64,000 bases of DNA from contig CANMXN010000001.1 in NCBI GenBank assembly GCA_947501885.1, forward strand, positions 1,736,001-1,800,000, read 5' to 3'. The translations under genes were made by a program, and so were the position numbers. Shown here piece by piece: positions 25,699 to 34,765 of this stretch; the first letter of the stretch is position 1, and each line of letters starts with the position of its first letter. The DNA comes from an uncultured Sphingorhabdus sp. (GTDB lineage Bacteria > Pseudomonadota > Alphaproteobacteria > Sphingomonadales > Sphingomonadaceae). Below the pieces are notes generated by a model that did not search any database, had not been told where the DNA came from, and worked only from the letters and a program-made list of their open reading frames with translations.

Positions 25699-26397
25699 TC
25701 ACCCAGTGCCAAACAATTCGTATAACCTTGTAAACTGGGCCTTATCATCTGCCTGTGGGCTGATAATTACCTCTTTCCAAGGCTGGTTGATATGCTGTGT
25801 AAGGGCCTTACCGATAGAAGGAGCAAGCGCAGCGGCATAATGCTGTGATGGATCAAAACTATGAAATGAGTGCATATAATCTGCAAATATTTGTACAGCT
25901 CGAGCGGAATGAAAAGCAAAGATATGCGGACTATCATTTTTTTGTAATAATGTTTGTAAATCAATATGGATTGGTAAAGCCATAGCCTTATAAGTGATAA
26001 TGCTGGTGATTTTATCGCTTGCTATCGGAATGTGATCAGTGCCTACAAGACGTAGCACATGCTGCCTTGAGTCTTGTTCGAGCAATGGCCATAATGCTTT
26101 TGCGCCACCGCTACCCAATCCTGCGATTGTAAAACCCATTTGTTTGGCAAGCTTTGCAGTGGCTTGCCCCACGGCATAGAACGGCAAGTGGCGATAGGGT
26201 GTAACTTTTTCTTGGTTTATACGCAATGCATTGGCGCTTGTTATCATGATCGCATCAAATTTTGATGCAGACGGTGCATCCCAAGATAATGGTCTAATCT
26301 CACTAGCAGGGGCTATAATTGGTTCTAACCCTATGTCACGAGCAATTTGGGCGCTTTGTAATGCGCCTTCTATTGGCCGTAAGAGGATGATCTTCAC
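25699..26397 (-). CDS. hemD: Uroporphyrinogen-III synthase
   Basis: 232-residue HemD-type protein (ILLRPIEGALQSAQIARDIGLEPIIAP... ITSANALRI, YAVGQATAKLAKQMG, FAFHSARAVQIFADYM). It closes hydroxymethylbilane with ring D inversion. HemD diverges strongly between species, and the AVGQATA and TSANA signatures are the main evidence. It starts with GTG, overlapping the hemC stop as GTGA, so the pair is translationally coupled. The Mic60-like gene follows after 22 bases. Confidence 0.9.
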   Translation of the reverse strand: MKIILLRPIEGALQSAQIARDIGLEPIIAPASEIRPLSWDAPSASKFDAIMITSANALRINQEKVTPYRHLPFYAVGQATAKLAKQMGFTIAGLGSGGAKALWPLLEQDSRQHVLRLVGTDHIPIASDKITSIITYKAMALPIHIDLQTLLQKNDSPHIFAFHSARAVQIFADYMHSFHSFDPSQHYAAALAPSIGKALTQHINQPWKEVIISPQADDKAQFTRLYELFGTG

Positions 26398-27353
26398 TGG
26401 GGATGTCCAAAATATGATTGAAGTTTGGCGCTACTTTGCGCGAGTAGCTGCGTTGCTAAACCATGGGCAGCTTGTATAGCGTCTTGGCGCGGCGCTATAA
26501 TATGGCCGCTTTGTTGCTCGCTGCCATCGGGTGATAAGATCTGACCCTCAAGGCGAATATCATGACCTTCTATTGTCGCATGAGCTGCGATCGGTGAATG
26601 ACAATCCCCACTTAAACTAGCCAAAAAGGCGCGTTCTACATCAACGCAATCCATTGTGTCTGGATGGTTGATTGCAGATAGGAATTTTTGTAATTTCTTA
26701 TGTTTGCTTAAGCATTCAATACCGATTGCGCCTTGTGATGCGGCAGGCAACATTGTATCAATTTTACAGCCAATATTACCCATATTAAGGCGCTCTAACC
26801 CAGCAGTAGCTAGTAAGGTGGCATCAAATTCACCATCCTCAATCTTGCGTAGCCGCGTTGCTACATTGCCGCGAATATCTTCGCAGCGTAGATCAGGGCG
26901 CATGGAGAGCAATTGGGCTTTGCGGCGCGGGCTGGATGTACCAACTTTTGCCCCTTGTGGTAAATCTTGTAAGGATGGGGCGCCTATTAATGAGTCGCTT
27001 ATATTAGCGCGGGGTAACATGGCGGCGATGCAATAATGATCGGGCCGTATCGTTTCAACATCCTTCATTGAATGTACTGCTATATCAATTTCATTGTCTA
27101 ACTGGGCGCGTTCCAATTCTTTAGTCCATAGCGCTTTGCCGCCAATATCGGCCAAGGGGCGATCAGTAATTTTATCGCCGCTTGCAAGCATTGGTATGAT
27201 GACAATAGCATCTTGCGGCATTTTATACTGCATTATCAGGGCCGCACGCACCATTTGTGTTTGCACCATAGCAAGAGGGGATTGCCGTGTGCCTATACGC
27301 AATGGTGTATCGGCGTTATAACGGTGGGCATATTTATTATCATTATCATTCAT
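26394..27353 (-). CDS. hemC: Porphobilinogen deaminase (hydroxymethylbilane synthase)
   Basis: 319 residues. It has RIGTRQSPLAMVQ, the catalytic ALWTKELE and VHSMKDVE segments, GTSSPRRKAQLL and the dipyrromethane cofactor Cys251 in LSGDCHSPIAAHA. It polymerises four porphobilinogen units into hydroxymethylbilane. Length is close to the usual 310, with a slightly longer Asn/Asp-rich N terminus. It is divergent from tsaD, with 42 bases between start codons that must hold both promoters. Confidence 0.95.
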   Translation of the reverse strand: MNDNDNKYAHRYNADTPLRIGTRQSPLAMVQTQMVRAALIMQYKMPQDAIVIIPMLASGDKITDRPLADIGGKALWTKELERAQLDNEIDIAVHSMKDVETIRPDHYCIAAMLPRANISDSLIGAPSLQDLPQGAKVGTSSPRRKAQLLSMRPDLRCEDIRGNVATRLRKIEDGEFDATLLATAGLERLNMGNIGCKIDTMLPAASQGAIGIECLSKHKKLQKFLSAINHPDTMDCVDVERAFLASLSGDCHSPIAAHATIEGHDIRLEGQILSPDGSEQQSGHIIAPRQDAIQAAHGLATQLLAQSSAKLQSYFGHPQ

Positions 27354-27395
27354 CGTGCTTGTCCATAGCGCAGCATTTCCCTATGGGAAACAATT

Positions 27396-28427
27396 ATGAC
27401 AATAATTTTGGGAATTGAATCAAGTTGTGATGAAACCGCAGCCGCATTGGTGCAGGATGATCGCACAATATTGGCTCATGCTTTGACGGGGCAAGAGGAA
27501 CGTCATCGTCCCTTTGGCGGAGTTGTCCCCGAGATAGCAGCGCGTGCCCATGCTGAATATGCGGTGCCTATGGTTGAACAAGTATTGCAAGAAGCCAATA
27601 TCAAGCCAGATGATATTGATGCAGTAGCGGCCACTGCTGGGCCGGGTTTGATTGGCGGTGTGATGGTTGGCTTGGTAACGGGTAAAGCGTTGGCAATGGC
27701 GTGGAATAAAACTCTGATTGCGGTTAATCATTTGGAAGGCCATGCGCTCTCGCCGCGCCTTGCTGATGAGAGTGTAGAATTTCCTTATTTGCTATTGCTT
27801 GTTTCTGGCGGGCATTCGCAGCTTCTTCGGGTCAATGGTGTGGGTGATTATGACCGATTGGCAACAACCATTGATGATGCTGCTGGTGAGGCTTTTGATA
27901 AAAGTGCAAAAATATTGGGCCTTGGTTTTCCAGGAGGACCAGCGGTAGAGCAAGCGGCTAAGCTAGGGCATGATAATGTTGATCTGCCGCGGCCATTATT
28001 GGGTGCGAAAGAGCCGCATTTTTCTTTTGCTGGCTTAAAAAGCGCGGTGGTGCGTGCGCATGAAAGCGGTAAATATAAGCCTGAGGATATTGCTGCCTCT
28101 TTTCAAACTGCGGTGGTCGACTGTCTGCGTGATCGAATCGAATATAGTTTGAAGATTATTGATCCGATTGACACACTGGTGGTGGCAGGCGGGGTTGCAT
28201 CAAACGGCGCTATACGCGCGATGTTGACGGATTTAGCTATACGTTATGATATGCGTTTTACTGCCCCTCCACCATGGCTTTGTACTGATAATGCTGCGAT
28301 GATTGCATGGGCTGGGATAGAGCGTTTTGCCGCTGGTCTCACTGATACATTAGACTTTAAAGCGCGGCCAAGATGGCCATTGGACTCAGAGGCACAAGCG
28401 GCACGCGGCGCAGGGGTGAAAGCATGA
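27396..28427 (+). CDS. tsaD: tRNA N6-threonylcarbamoyladenosine transferase TsaD
   Basis: 343-residue ASKHA-fold protein with the N-terminal IESSCDETA motif and the metal ligands His112 and His116 in NHLEGHALSP. Other marks are LVSGGHSQLL, DDAAGEAFDKSAK and GGVASNGAIR. It transfers the threonylcarbamoyl group onto A37 of ANN-decoding tRNAs, with TsaB and TsaE encoded elsewhere. The stop overlaps the gpsA start as ATGA, a pairing often seen in alphaproteobacteria. Confidence 0.95.
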   Translation: MTIILGIESSCDETAAALVQDDRTILAHALTGQEERHRPFGGVVPEIAARAHAEYAVPMVEQVLQEANIKPDDIDAVAATAGPGLIGGVMVGLVTGKALAMAWNKTLIAVNHLEGHALSPRLADESVEFPYLLLLVSGGHSQLLRVNGVGDYDRLATTIDDAAGEAFDKSAKILGLGFPGGPAVEQAAKLGHDNVDLPRPLLGAKEPHFSFAGLKSAVVRAHESGKYKPEDIAASFQTAVVDCLRDRIEYSLKIIDPIDTLVVAGGVASNGAIRAMLTDLAIRYDMRFTAPPPWLCTDNAAMIAWAGIERFAAGLTDTLDFKARPRWPLDSEAQAARGAGVKA

Positions 28428-29404
28428 CACAGACAGTGGGCGTAATTGGTGGCGGCGCATGGGGTACGGCGCTCGCATCTGTTTTGACGCATAATCACGA
28501 AAGGGTGCTTTTGTGGGCGCGTGAGAGCGAGGTGGTTGATGCAATTAACAAGGATCATCATAACCCTGTCTTTCTGCCCGATATTATATTACCCCAATCG
28601 ATCATTGCTACCCATGATATAGCGGATATGCGCGATTGTGATATTTTATTAATCGTTGCGCCCGCACAGCATGTCCGTGCTACATTAGAAGCACTTATGC
28701 CAGTAAAAGCAGCGCTGATATTATGTTCTAAGGGTATTGAGGCACATAGTCAGAAACTATTATGCGAGGTTACTGCTGAAGTTTGTCCGAATAATATCAT
28801 TGGTGTGATATCTGGGCCAACATTCGCTCATGAAGTGGCGATGCGTAAGCCAGCGGCAGTCACTTTTGCTTGTGCAGATCAAGCGCTGGGTATGCAATTG
28901 ATTAATACTATCGCAGCGCCTTCTTTTCGACCCTATTATAGCGATGACATTATCGGTGCAGAGATTGGCGGTGCGGTTAAAAATGTCCTCGCTATTGGTT
29001 GTGGTGTAGTTGAAGGTGCGGGGCTTGGACTCAATGCAAGGTCTGCTTTGATAGCGCGCGGTTACGCAGAAATGTTACGTTATGGTGCGGCTAAAGGTGC
29101 GCGGCCAGAGACTCTAGCAGGTTTAAGCGGTTTAGGGGATCTGGTTCTCACTTGTAGCAGTGAAAATTCGCGTAATTTTGCTCTGGGCTTAGGTCTTGGG
29201 CAGGGAAAAGCTGGACATGAGCTGCTCAGTAACCGCGTGAGTGTGGCTGAAGGTGCGCAAACAGCACCTGTGTTACAGGCTTCGGCGAAGAATATTGGAG
29301 TGGATATGCCGATTGTCGATGCGGTTTGTGCTTTGTTAGATGGTAATTCTAATGTGCAAAATGTTGTGAAGACTCTGTTGGCGCGGCCTTTAACATATGA
29401 ATGA
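28424..29404 (+). CDS. gpsA: Glycerol-3-phosphate dehydrogenase [NAD(P)+]
   Basis: 326-residue cytoplasmic enzyme producing sn-glycerol 3-phosphate for phospholipids. Features: Rossmann GGGAWGTALA, the substrate region LILCSKGIE, ISGPTFAHEVA, the catalytic lysine in GGAVKNVLAIGCG and LSGLGDLVLTCSSENSRN. The open frame begins upstream at 28373 inside tsaD, but the ATG at 28424 overlapping the tsaD stop is the natural start. Length is normal for the family. Confidence 0.95.
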   Translation: MTQTVGVIGGGAWGTALASVLTHNHERVLLWARESEVVDAINKDHHNPVFLPDIILPQSIIATHDIADMRDCDILLIVAPAQHVRATLEALMPVKAALILCSKGIEAHSQKLLCEVTAEVCPNNIIGVISGPTFAHEVAMRKPAAVTFACADQALGMQLINTIAAPSFRPYYSDDIIGAEIGGAVKNVLAIGCGVVEGAGLGLNARSALIARGYAEMLRYGAAKGARPETLAGLSGLGDLVLTCSSENSRNFALGLGLGQGKAGHELLSNRVSVAEGAQTAPVLQASAKNIGVDMPIVDAVCALLDGNSNVQNVVKTLLARPLTYE

Positions 29405-29495
29405 TGTGTTGCATTGCTATAAGACGGTAGCAGTGGTATCTGTTTCATTTACCATGGAATGTTATTTATATCATCGATATTAAAATGAGAATATA

Positions 29496-31064
29496 TTGAG
29501 CAAAGAAACCGCCTCCGATAAAAATATAGATGAGAAACAGAAAGATGATATCGCTGCTCTCGCTAAAGGTGGTAAAACCAATGTTTTTGGTTTTGCGCTG
29601 CGTTTGGCCGCGCGCGTTCCCTTTCTTTTCATTATTGGCTGGCTCTACGCTAAGGAAGATGTAGGCCGCTTTGCTTATGCTATATTGGTGGTTGAATTTG
29701 CCGCGCAACTCTCTGCTATTGGACTGCGCCGTGGTTTGGCGGAATTGCTCTCTAATGGTGATCGTCCCCATGCCAATATAGTAGCAGATGGATTATTGCT
29801 TGGGTTGCTTGCTTCTTCCATTGGGGTTGTCGTCTTAATCACTTTTCCGCAGATTATGTTTCCGAACAGCGGATTAAACAGTATGGACCGCTTTTTCCCT
29901 CTGGTCATCTATGTTATTGTTAGCACCGAAATATCATTGGCAGCGCTTGCGTATAAATTTGATATTGCATCGGCGGTACGTGCACGCGCAGTGGTGGAGC
30001 CTTGGATGCTCTGTATTGCGGGACTTGTCCTTTATTTTATCATACCACGTGATGGGCTGATTATCGCCTATTTGGTGGCTATGTGTTCTGCACTTATAAC
30101 GGCATTAATCCCGCTTTATATGCGTTATGGTTTGCCGCATAATTGGAGCATGGATTTGCTTGTTCTGTGGCGCACTGCACAGCGTAATATTCCGCTTGCG
30201 CTTACTGATGCTATTGAATGGGGTAGTCGCCGTATGGACCTAGCAATCCTGGGTTTATTTGTCTCTCCCTCTATTGCAGGTGTTTATTATATATTGCAGC
30301 AAATTGCGAGTTTACCGCAAAAACTAAAAACCAGTTTTGATCCTATTTTGGGTCCTGTCATTACTCGCAGCATAAAAGAAAAACGCTATAAGGATATTGG
30401 CAAACAAGTAGGTCAAGTTGGCTTTTGGATTATCGCGGCCCAGACCGCTCTTGCTCTTGGTTTTGGCATAACGGGAAAATCGGTATTACCGGTTGTAGGC
30501 GGTGATGGCTTAGAAGGCGGTATTGTAATCGCAGGTTTCGTTGGCGCCTTGATATTCTTGCTGGTGGCCGAAGTGGTTGCTGCAACATCAGTGGTTAGCG
30601 AAGCGGCGCTTATTTATATGGCACGGAAACGCAATTTGATGATCTCACTCTCTATGCTTGGTTTACAAGCATCGCTCAGCTTTGCCTTTATCTATAGTTC
30701 GGATTATCTCAATATAGCCAATCAGGAACTGCCGATATATTATGCTACTTGTGTTGCGCTGGCACTGGCCATTTCACTGGCTTTATCATCCTTTATCAAG
30801 CTTCGTTTCTTGCAACAATTGCTCGATATGAAGATAAAGATATTCCGTATGGCATTGTTTTGGGCGATAGGTGCGGCGATATTGGTAGGTGAATTTGTAA
30901 CGCGCACACCAACATGGTTTGAACTGTCTTTTGGTGAAGTCATTATCTTGGGTGTGTATGGGTTTGTAATTTGGACACGCGGTTTTGGCCCTGAGGATAG
31001 GGTGTTATTTCAAAAGAATAAAAAGATCGTGGCAGCAGAAAATGCGGCTAAAAAGGCTGTTTGA
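29496..31064 (+). CDS. Polysaccharide-export/flippase-like (MVF/MATE-fold) membrane protein
   Basis: 522 residues with about twelve to fourteen hydrophobic segments and a charged N terminus, like Wzx-type or PST-family flippases. The first segment carries FGFALRLAARVPFLFIIGWLYA, and a central DAIEWGSRRMDLAILGLF loop fits the family. It probably moves a lipid-linked glycan or lipid across the inner membrane. The start is TTG with GAG six bases before it, as no ATG is in frame. No glycosyltransferases are adjacent; the nearest envelope-glycan genes lie 10 kb downstream. Confidence 0.78.
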   Translation: MSKETASDKNIDEKQKDDIAALAKGGKTNVFGFALRLAARVPFLFIIGWLYAKEDVGRFAYAILVVEFAAQLSAIGLRRGLAELLSNGDRPHANIVADGLLLGLLASSIGVVVLITFPQIMFPNSGLNSMDRFFPLVIYVIVSTEISLAALAYKFDIASAVRARAVVEPWMLCIAGLVLYFIIPRDGLIIAYLVAMCSALITALIPLYMRYGLPHNWSMDLLVLWRTAQRNIPLALTDAIEWGSRRMDLAILGLFVSPSIAGVYYILQQIASLPQKLKTSFDPILGPVITRSIKEKRYKDIGKQVGQVGFWIIAAQTALALGFGITGKSVLPVVGGDGLEGGIVIAGFVGALIFLLVAEVVAATSVVSEAALIYMARKRNLMISLSMLGLQASLSFAFIYSSDYLNIANQELPIYYATCVALALAISLALSSFIKLRFLQQLLDMKIKIFRMALFWAIGAAILVGEFVTRTPTWFELSFGEVIILGVYGFVIWTRGFGPEDRVLFQKNKKIVAAENAAKKAV

Positions 31065-31110
31065 AAATTAAACCCGTATCTAGGCCTTTAATAAAATATA
31101 TGAAGCATAT

Positions 31111-32100
31111 TTAAGATAGCGCTTCTTGCACCATAGCGGCGATATCGGCCTCGGGCCGTGCACCATAATGTGATATAATTTCGGCAGCGCAAATAGACCC
31201 TATTAACAAGGACTCTTGCATTGTCTTATTTTGACTCAAGCCCGATAAGAAACCAGCGGCAAATAAATCCCCTGCGCCTGTAGTATCGACCAAATTCTCA
31301 ATCTTTTGTGCGGCTATAGTAGTGCGGCTATTATCTTTTACGGCAATGGCTCCATTTTCGCCGCGTGTTACCACCAAAATTTCCACCTTGGGCGCAACAC
31401 TATCTATGCTGCTATCAAAATCATCATTTTGAGCAAGTGCACAAATTTCCACCTCATTAGCGAATAAAATATCGATTAAGCCTTCATCGAGCAGTGCATT
31501 AAAATCATCGCGGTAGCGATCAATAACAAAAGCATCAGATAGCGTTAAGGCAACGCGGTTACCCGCACCTCGCGCATAGTCAATGGCGCGGCGCATGGCG
31601 GCACGCGGTTCAGCAGGGTCCCATAAATAACCTTCTAAATATAATATTTTTGAGGCCTCGATAATATCTTTATCAATAGCAGCGGGTGGTAAATATTGAG
31701 CTGCTCCCAAAAATGTATTCATCGTGCGCTGTGCATCAGGCGTTACAAATATCAGGCATCTCGCCGTAGCAGGATCTTCGCCGCGTTTGGTACAATCAAA
31801 ATCAATCCCAGCTTCTTTAATATCTCTGGCAAAACTCTCACCCAATGCATCATCGGCGACCTGACCAATGAAGGCACATTTTTGCCCTAACTGTGCAAGA
31901 CCTGCCAATGTATTGGCTGCGCTACCACCGCTGATTTCACGACGTTCACCCATAGCATTATAAAGTGTATCGGCTTGACTTTGGTCGACCAATTGCATCG
32001 AACCTTTAGACAGATTTTGCTCGCTGATAAAATCATCATCGCATGCTGCTAATACATCAACAATTGCATTTCCGATTGCGAGAACATCATATTGGGCCAC
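31111..32100 (-). CDS. PfkB-family kinase, adenosine kinase-like
   Basis: 329-residue ribokinase-fold enzyme with the N-terminal AIGNAIVDVLA, substrate-binding GGSAANTLAGLAQLG and the catalytic DTTGAGDLFAAGFLSG whose Asp is the base. The arrangement matches the alphaproteobacterial adenosine kinase group, which converts adenosine to AMP with ATP; other nucleoside or sugar substrates cannot be ruled out. It starts with GTG, supported by AAGGATATAAT. It converges on the flippase gene. Confidence 0.87.
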   Translation of the reverse strand: MAQYDVLAIGNAIVDVLAACDDDFISEQNLSKGSMQLVDQSQADTLYNAMGERREISGGSAANTLAGLAQLGQKCAFIGQVADDALGESFARDIKEAGIDFDCTKRGEDPATARCLIFVTPDAQRTMNTFLGAAQYLPPAAIDKDIIEASKILYLEGYLWDPAEPRAAMRRAIDYARGAGNRVALTLSDAFVIDRYRDDFNALLDEGLIDILFANEVEICALAQNDDFDSSIDSVAPKVEILVVTRGENGAIAVKDNSRTTIAAQKIENLVDTTGAGDLFAAGFLSGLSQNKTMQESLLIGSICAAEIISHYGARPEADIAAMVQEALS

Positions 32101-32272
32101 ATTATATCCTTATAATTATAAAGGTTGCGATCCATTATCGGCTGAGCTTGTTATTGGCAAGCCATGAATTTTACCTAAATATAGAATATAATATGCGAAG
32201 TTTTTCGACCAACGGCGTTATTATGCATATTTTATACTTTAACGTGCCTTATATATGTAATACAGTGATAGA

Positions 32273-32956
32273 ATGATTAAATCTTTTTTCCTCTCGCTCG
32301 GTTGTTTTGGTAATAAGACCATTCGTGCCGTATTTTTCAAAAGTCTCGCACTTACGCTTCTATTTTTTATTATAGTTGGCGGCGGACTTTATTACAGTAG
32401 CTTATCGATACCAACATTGTGGGGTATGGATATCACAACATGGGCGCCTTGGGTAACGGGGCTAGTCACATCGATGCTGATACTCTTTACCTTTCGGATT
32501 GTTGCGATATTAATATTATGGGTTTTTGCCGATGATATTGTCGATGCCATTGAATGGGAATATTATAGCCATGAAGCGGTTAGTGCTGCAAAACCAAGCA
32601 ATATTGAGAGTTTGCTAGTAGGTTTGCGTGCTTTGTTGCGGGCTATTATCTATAATATATTGGCTATCCCGCTATATATATTGGCATTATTGACCTTTAT
32701 CGGAGCGCCAATGGTCTTTACGGTTATAAATGGTATATTATTGGGCCGAGAGTTGGAAGAAATGGTAGCTCTGCGTCATAAAAATCATATTAGATTGCAA
32801 GGGCAAGAGAATCCATATGAATTGGGCAAAATCAGACGCCTTTTGCTTGGCCTATTAATGAATATGGCCTTATTAATTCCATTTGTGAATTTGGTAATTC
32901 CCGTTATAGCGGCATCTATGGCAACACATATGATGCATCGCAAAGGGTCTTTATGA
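32273..32956 (+). CDS. EI24-domain membrane protein
   Basis: 227-residue polytopic protein with four to five hydrophobic segments. The order is SLALTLLFFIIVGGGLYYSS, LVTSMLILFTFRIVAILIL, a loop with the pattern DDIVDAIEWEYYSHE, then the IYNILAIPLYILALLTFIG pair and the NGILLGRELEEMVALRH stretch, matching the EI24/CysZ-like family. CysZ imports sulfate, but most EI24 members are undefined. The stop overlaps the next gene as ATGA. Confidence 0.8.
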   Translation: MIKSFFLSLGCFGNKTIRAVFFKSLALTLLFFIIVGGGLYYSSLSIPTLWGMDITTWAPWVTGLVTSMLILFTFRIVAILILWVFADDIVDAIEWEYYSHEAVSAAKPSNIESLLVGLRALLRAIIYNILAIPLYILALLTFIGAPMVFTVINGILLGRELEEMVALRHKNHIRLQGQENPYELGKIRRLLLGLLMNMALLIPFVNLVIPVIAASMATHMMHRKGSL

Positions 32957-33336
32957 TATCGTCACAGCATTTTTCATATTTGACTCTAAGCATAATCTTG
33001 CTTTCTGGTTGCGCCGCGCAAACAGTGGTTGCGCCTACTATTTCACCTACTGTTCCTGTAAATAATGACCCAACCCCTTTAGAAACCAAAGGATTGGAGT
33101 CGATATTGGGTCTTACTGCAGCGCAGCTTGAGCGTAGTTTTGGTAAAGCACGATTGGACGTAAGTGAAGCGAATGGCAGAAAATTACAGTTTAGCGGAGA
33201 TAGCTGTATCATGGATGCCTATCTCTATGTCCCTGATGGAAAGAAGACAGCGGTGGTAACCCATATTGATGCGCGCCGAAGCAATGGAGCGGCCGTGGAT
33301 CGCGCTGCCTGTGTAGAAGCCTTGCGGCGTCAATAA
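32953..33336 (+). CDS. Small outer-membrane-type lipoprotein
   Basis: 127 residues with a lipobox LLSGC (Cys at about 21) after a short hydrophobic stretch. The mature part has an extended Pro/Thr/Val linker and then a compact domain (LESILGLTAAQLERSFGKARLDV ... KLQFSGDSCIMDAYLYV) with one pair of cysteines. Similar lipoproteins follow EI24 genes in sphingomonads, function unknown. The start overlaps the previous stop, so expression is coupled. SmpA/BamE-like folding is possible (LGL-T-x-Q-L-E-x-x-FG), unproven. Confidence 0.7.
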   Translation: MISSQHFSYLTLSIILLSGCAAQTVVAPTISPTVPVNNDPTPLETKGLESILGLTAAQLERSFGKARLDVSEANGRKLQFSGDSCIMDAYLYVPDGKKTAVVTHIDARRSNGAAVDRAACVEALRRQ

Positions 33337-33357
33337 TATAAAGATAAGACGGATTAA

Positions 33358-33384
33358 ATATTATTGTCTACATATTATTGTCTA
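33358..33384. repeat. Tandem 13-base duplication at the queG stop
   Basis: ATATTATTGTCTA occurs at 33358-33370 and again at 33372-33384, a 14-base period. The stop codon and final codons of queG (minus strand) fall inside it, so the protein's last residues depend on the second copy. Simple slippage would explain it. Confidence 0.7.
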
Positions 33385-34414
33385 TTGGGCAAACCCCGTT
33401 CCATTCGTTAAGAATAATAGGGTCCTGCTCGTGCTTATAGCGCACTAACTTTTCTGCATCAAATATCGCTTCATCAAGCATTTTAAGCGCCCATATTGCT
33501 GCACCTCTCACGATAATATCATTATCATCAAGCAGTTTTTGTACTGCATTAACGAGGGATTTATCACCGCTATTACCTGCCGCAATCAATGCATTACGCA
33601 TCATTTTGTTGCGGCCTGTGCGTTTAATCGGAGATCCTGAGAAAATACTCCTAAATTGTGTATCATCAAGTGCCAATAGATCTGATAGCTCCGGTGCATC
33701 TAACTCTGCACGCGGCAAAAAGGCTTTGTGCGCGGCGGCGCTATCGGCAAATTTATTCCAAGGGCAAATGGCCAAGCAATCATCACAGCCATAGATATGA
33801 TTGCCGATTGCACGGCGATATTTTAGTGCGATAGGCCCCTTATTCTCTATCGTCATCCAAGAGATACAAGCATTGGCATCTAATGTATAAGGAGCCGTGA
33901 AGGCATTGGTCGGGCATATGGTTTGACAGGCGCTACAACTACCGCAATGATCACGCAGTGGAACGCTGTTCTCAAAGATAGCGCTGGTATAAATAGCGCC
34001 TAGAAACATCCAATTGCCATGGTGTTTGCTCACAATATTGCTATGTTTGCCTTGCCAACCGATACCACTATTCGCCGCTAATGCTTTTTCCATTACGGGC
34101 GCCGTATCAACGAAAACCTTTACCTCTTCACCGCTTTGCTCGACCATCCATCTGGCAAGTCGTTTAAGCGCTTTTTTGACCACATCATGATAATCCTTGC
34201 CGCGCGCATAGACTGAGATGCGGCCATGCGATTTATAATCTTCCAAATGAAAAGGGTCTTGCTCTGGAGCATAGCTCATACCAAGCATGATGACTGAGTT
34301 TACATCATTCCAGAGTATTTTAGGATCGGTACGTTGCTCTATGCGATTTTCCATCCAGAGCATATCGGCATGGCAGCCTTTCTCAATCCATGTCTTAAAA
34401 CGCTTTTGTGTCAT
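33368..34414 (-). CDS. queG: Epoxyqueuosine reductase QueG (start uncertain)
   Basis: Cobalamin and iron-sulfur enzyme that reduces epoxyqueuosine in tRNA to queuosine. It carries two ferredoxin-type clusters, CGSCSACQTICP and CDDCLAICPWNKF, and a C-terminal HEAT-like region. The first ATG at 34414 gives 348 residues but lacks a ribosome binding site and would omit the conserved N-terminal strand. In-frame codons continue to the TAG at 34553-34555 and include a segment reading AISEGFCDVGIAPS, as in other QueG proteins, yet none is ATG, GTG or TTG. The true start may be a rare codon (ATT, ATC, CTG) or the 5' end is damaged. Confidence 0.88.
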   Translation of the reverse strand: MTQKRFKTWIEKGCHADMLWMENRIEQRTDPKILWNDVNSVIMLGMSYAPEQDPFHLEDYKSHGRISVYARGKDYHDVVKKALKRLARWMVEQSGEEVKVFVDTAPVMEKALAANSGIGWQGKHSNIVSKHHGNWMFLGAIYTSAIFENSVPLRDHCGSCSACQTICPTNAFTAPYTLDANACISWMTIENKGPIALKYRRAIGNHIYGCDDCLAICPWNKFADSAAAHKAFLPRAELDAPELSDLLALDDTQFRSIFSGSPIKRTGRNKMMRNALIAAGNSGDKSLVNAVQKLLDDNDIIVRGAAIWALKMLDEAIFDAEKLVRYKHEQDPIILNEWNGVCPIDNNM

Positions 34415-34765
34415 AGGAGACAGCGAAGATGGTGCAATACCGACATCACAAAAACCTTCTGAAATGGCACGATCATAGATGATGTCTGGCGTTAAGATAT
34501 ATTCTATCCCTATATTGGTTTTTATCTTGCTAATGTTTAATAGGTTGCTTGTCTAAAAAAGATTATTGTAATTCTCTGTCATATTAACCGTATATTGCTC
34601 AATTTCGATAGAGATTACATAGTTTTCGACCATTAACCATATTTACCTTGTTTATATTCATTTCCCGCTCTTATATGCCAAATCATATTTTCAATAATAG
34701 TTTCAAATGTAATTGCACTTCGATGCATCAATCAGATGAAATGATATTTAGGTGATAGAGTGAAG
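34415..34765. other. Spacer between queG and the ABC exporter genes
   Basis: The first 138 bases (34415-34552) are an in-frame upstream extension of queG that looks coding. The rest is A+T-rich and should hold the promoters of both directions. It contains TTAACCGT at 34584-34591 and TTAACCAT at 34633-34640, CtrA-like half sites on the plus strand, 120 bases upstream of the natA-like start. No other gene-like pattern was seen. Confidence 0.5.
34633..34640 (+). promoter_or_regulatory. CtrA-like half site TTAACCAT
   Basis: An exact TTAACCAT octamer, with the related TTAACCGT 49 bases before it. The upstream TTAA needed for a full TTAA-N7-TTAACC site is absent, so this is only a half-site match. 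It may belong to the ABC exporter promoter. Confidence 0.25.
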
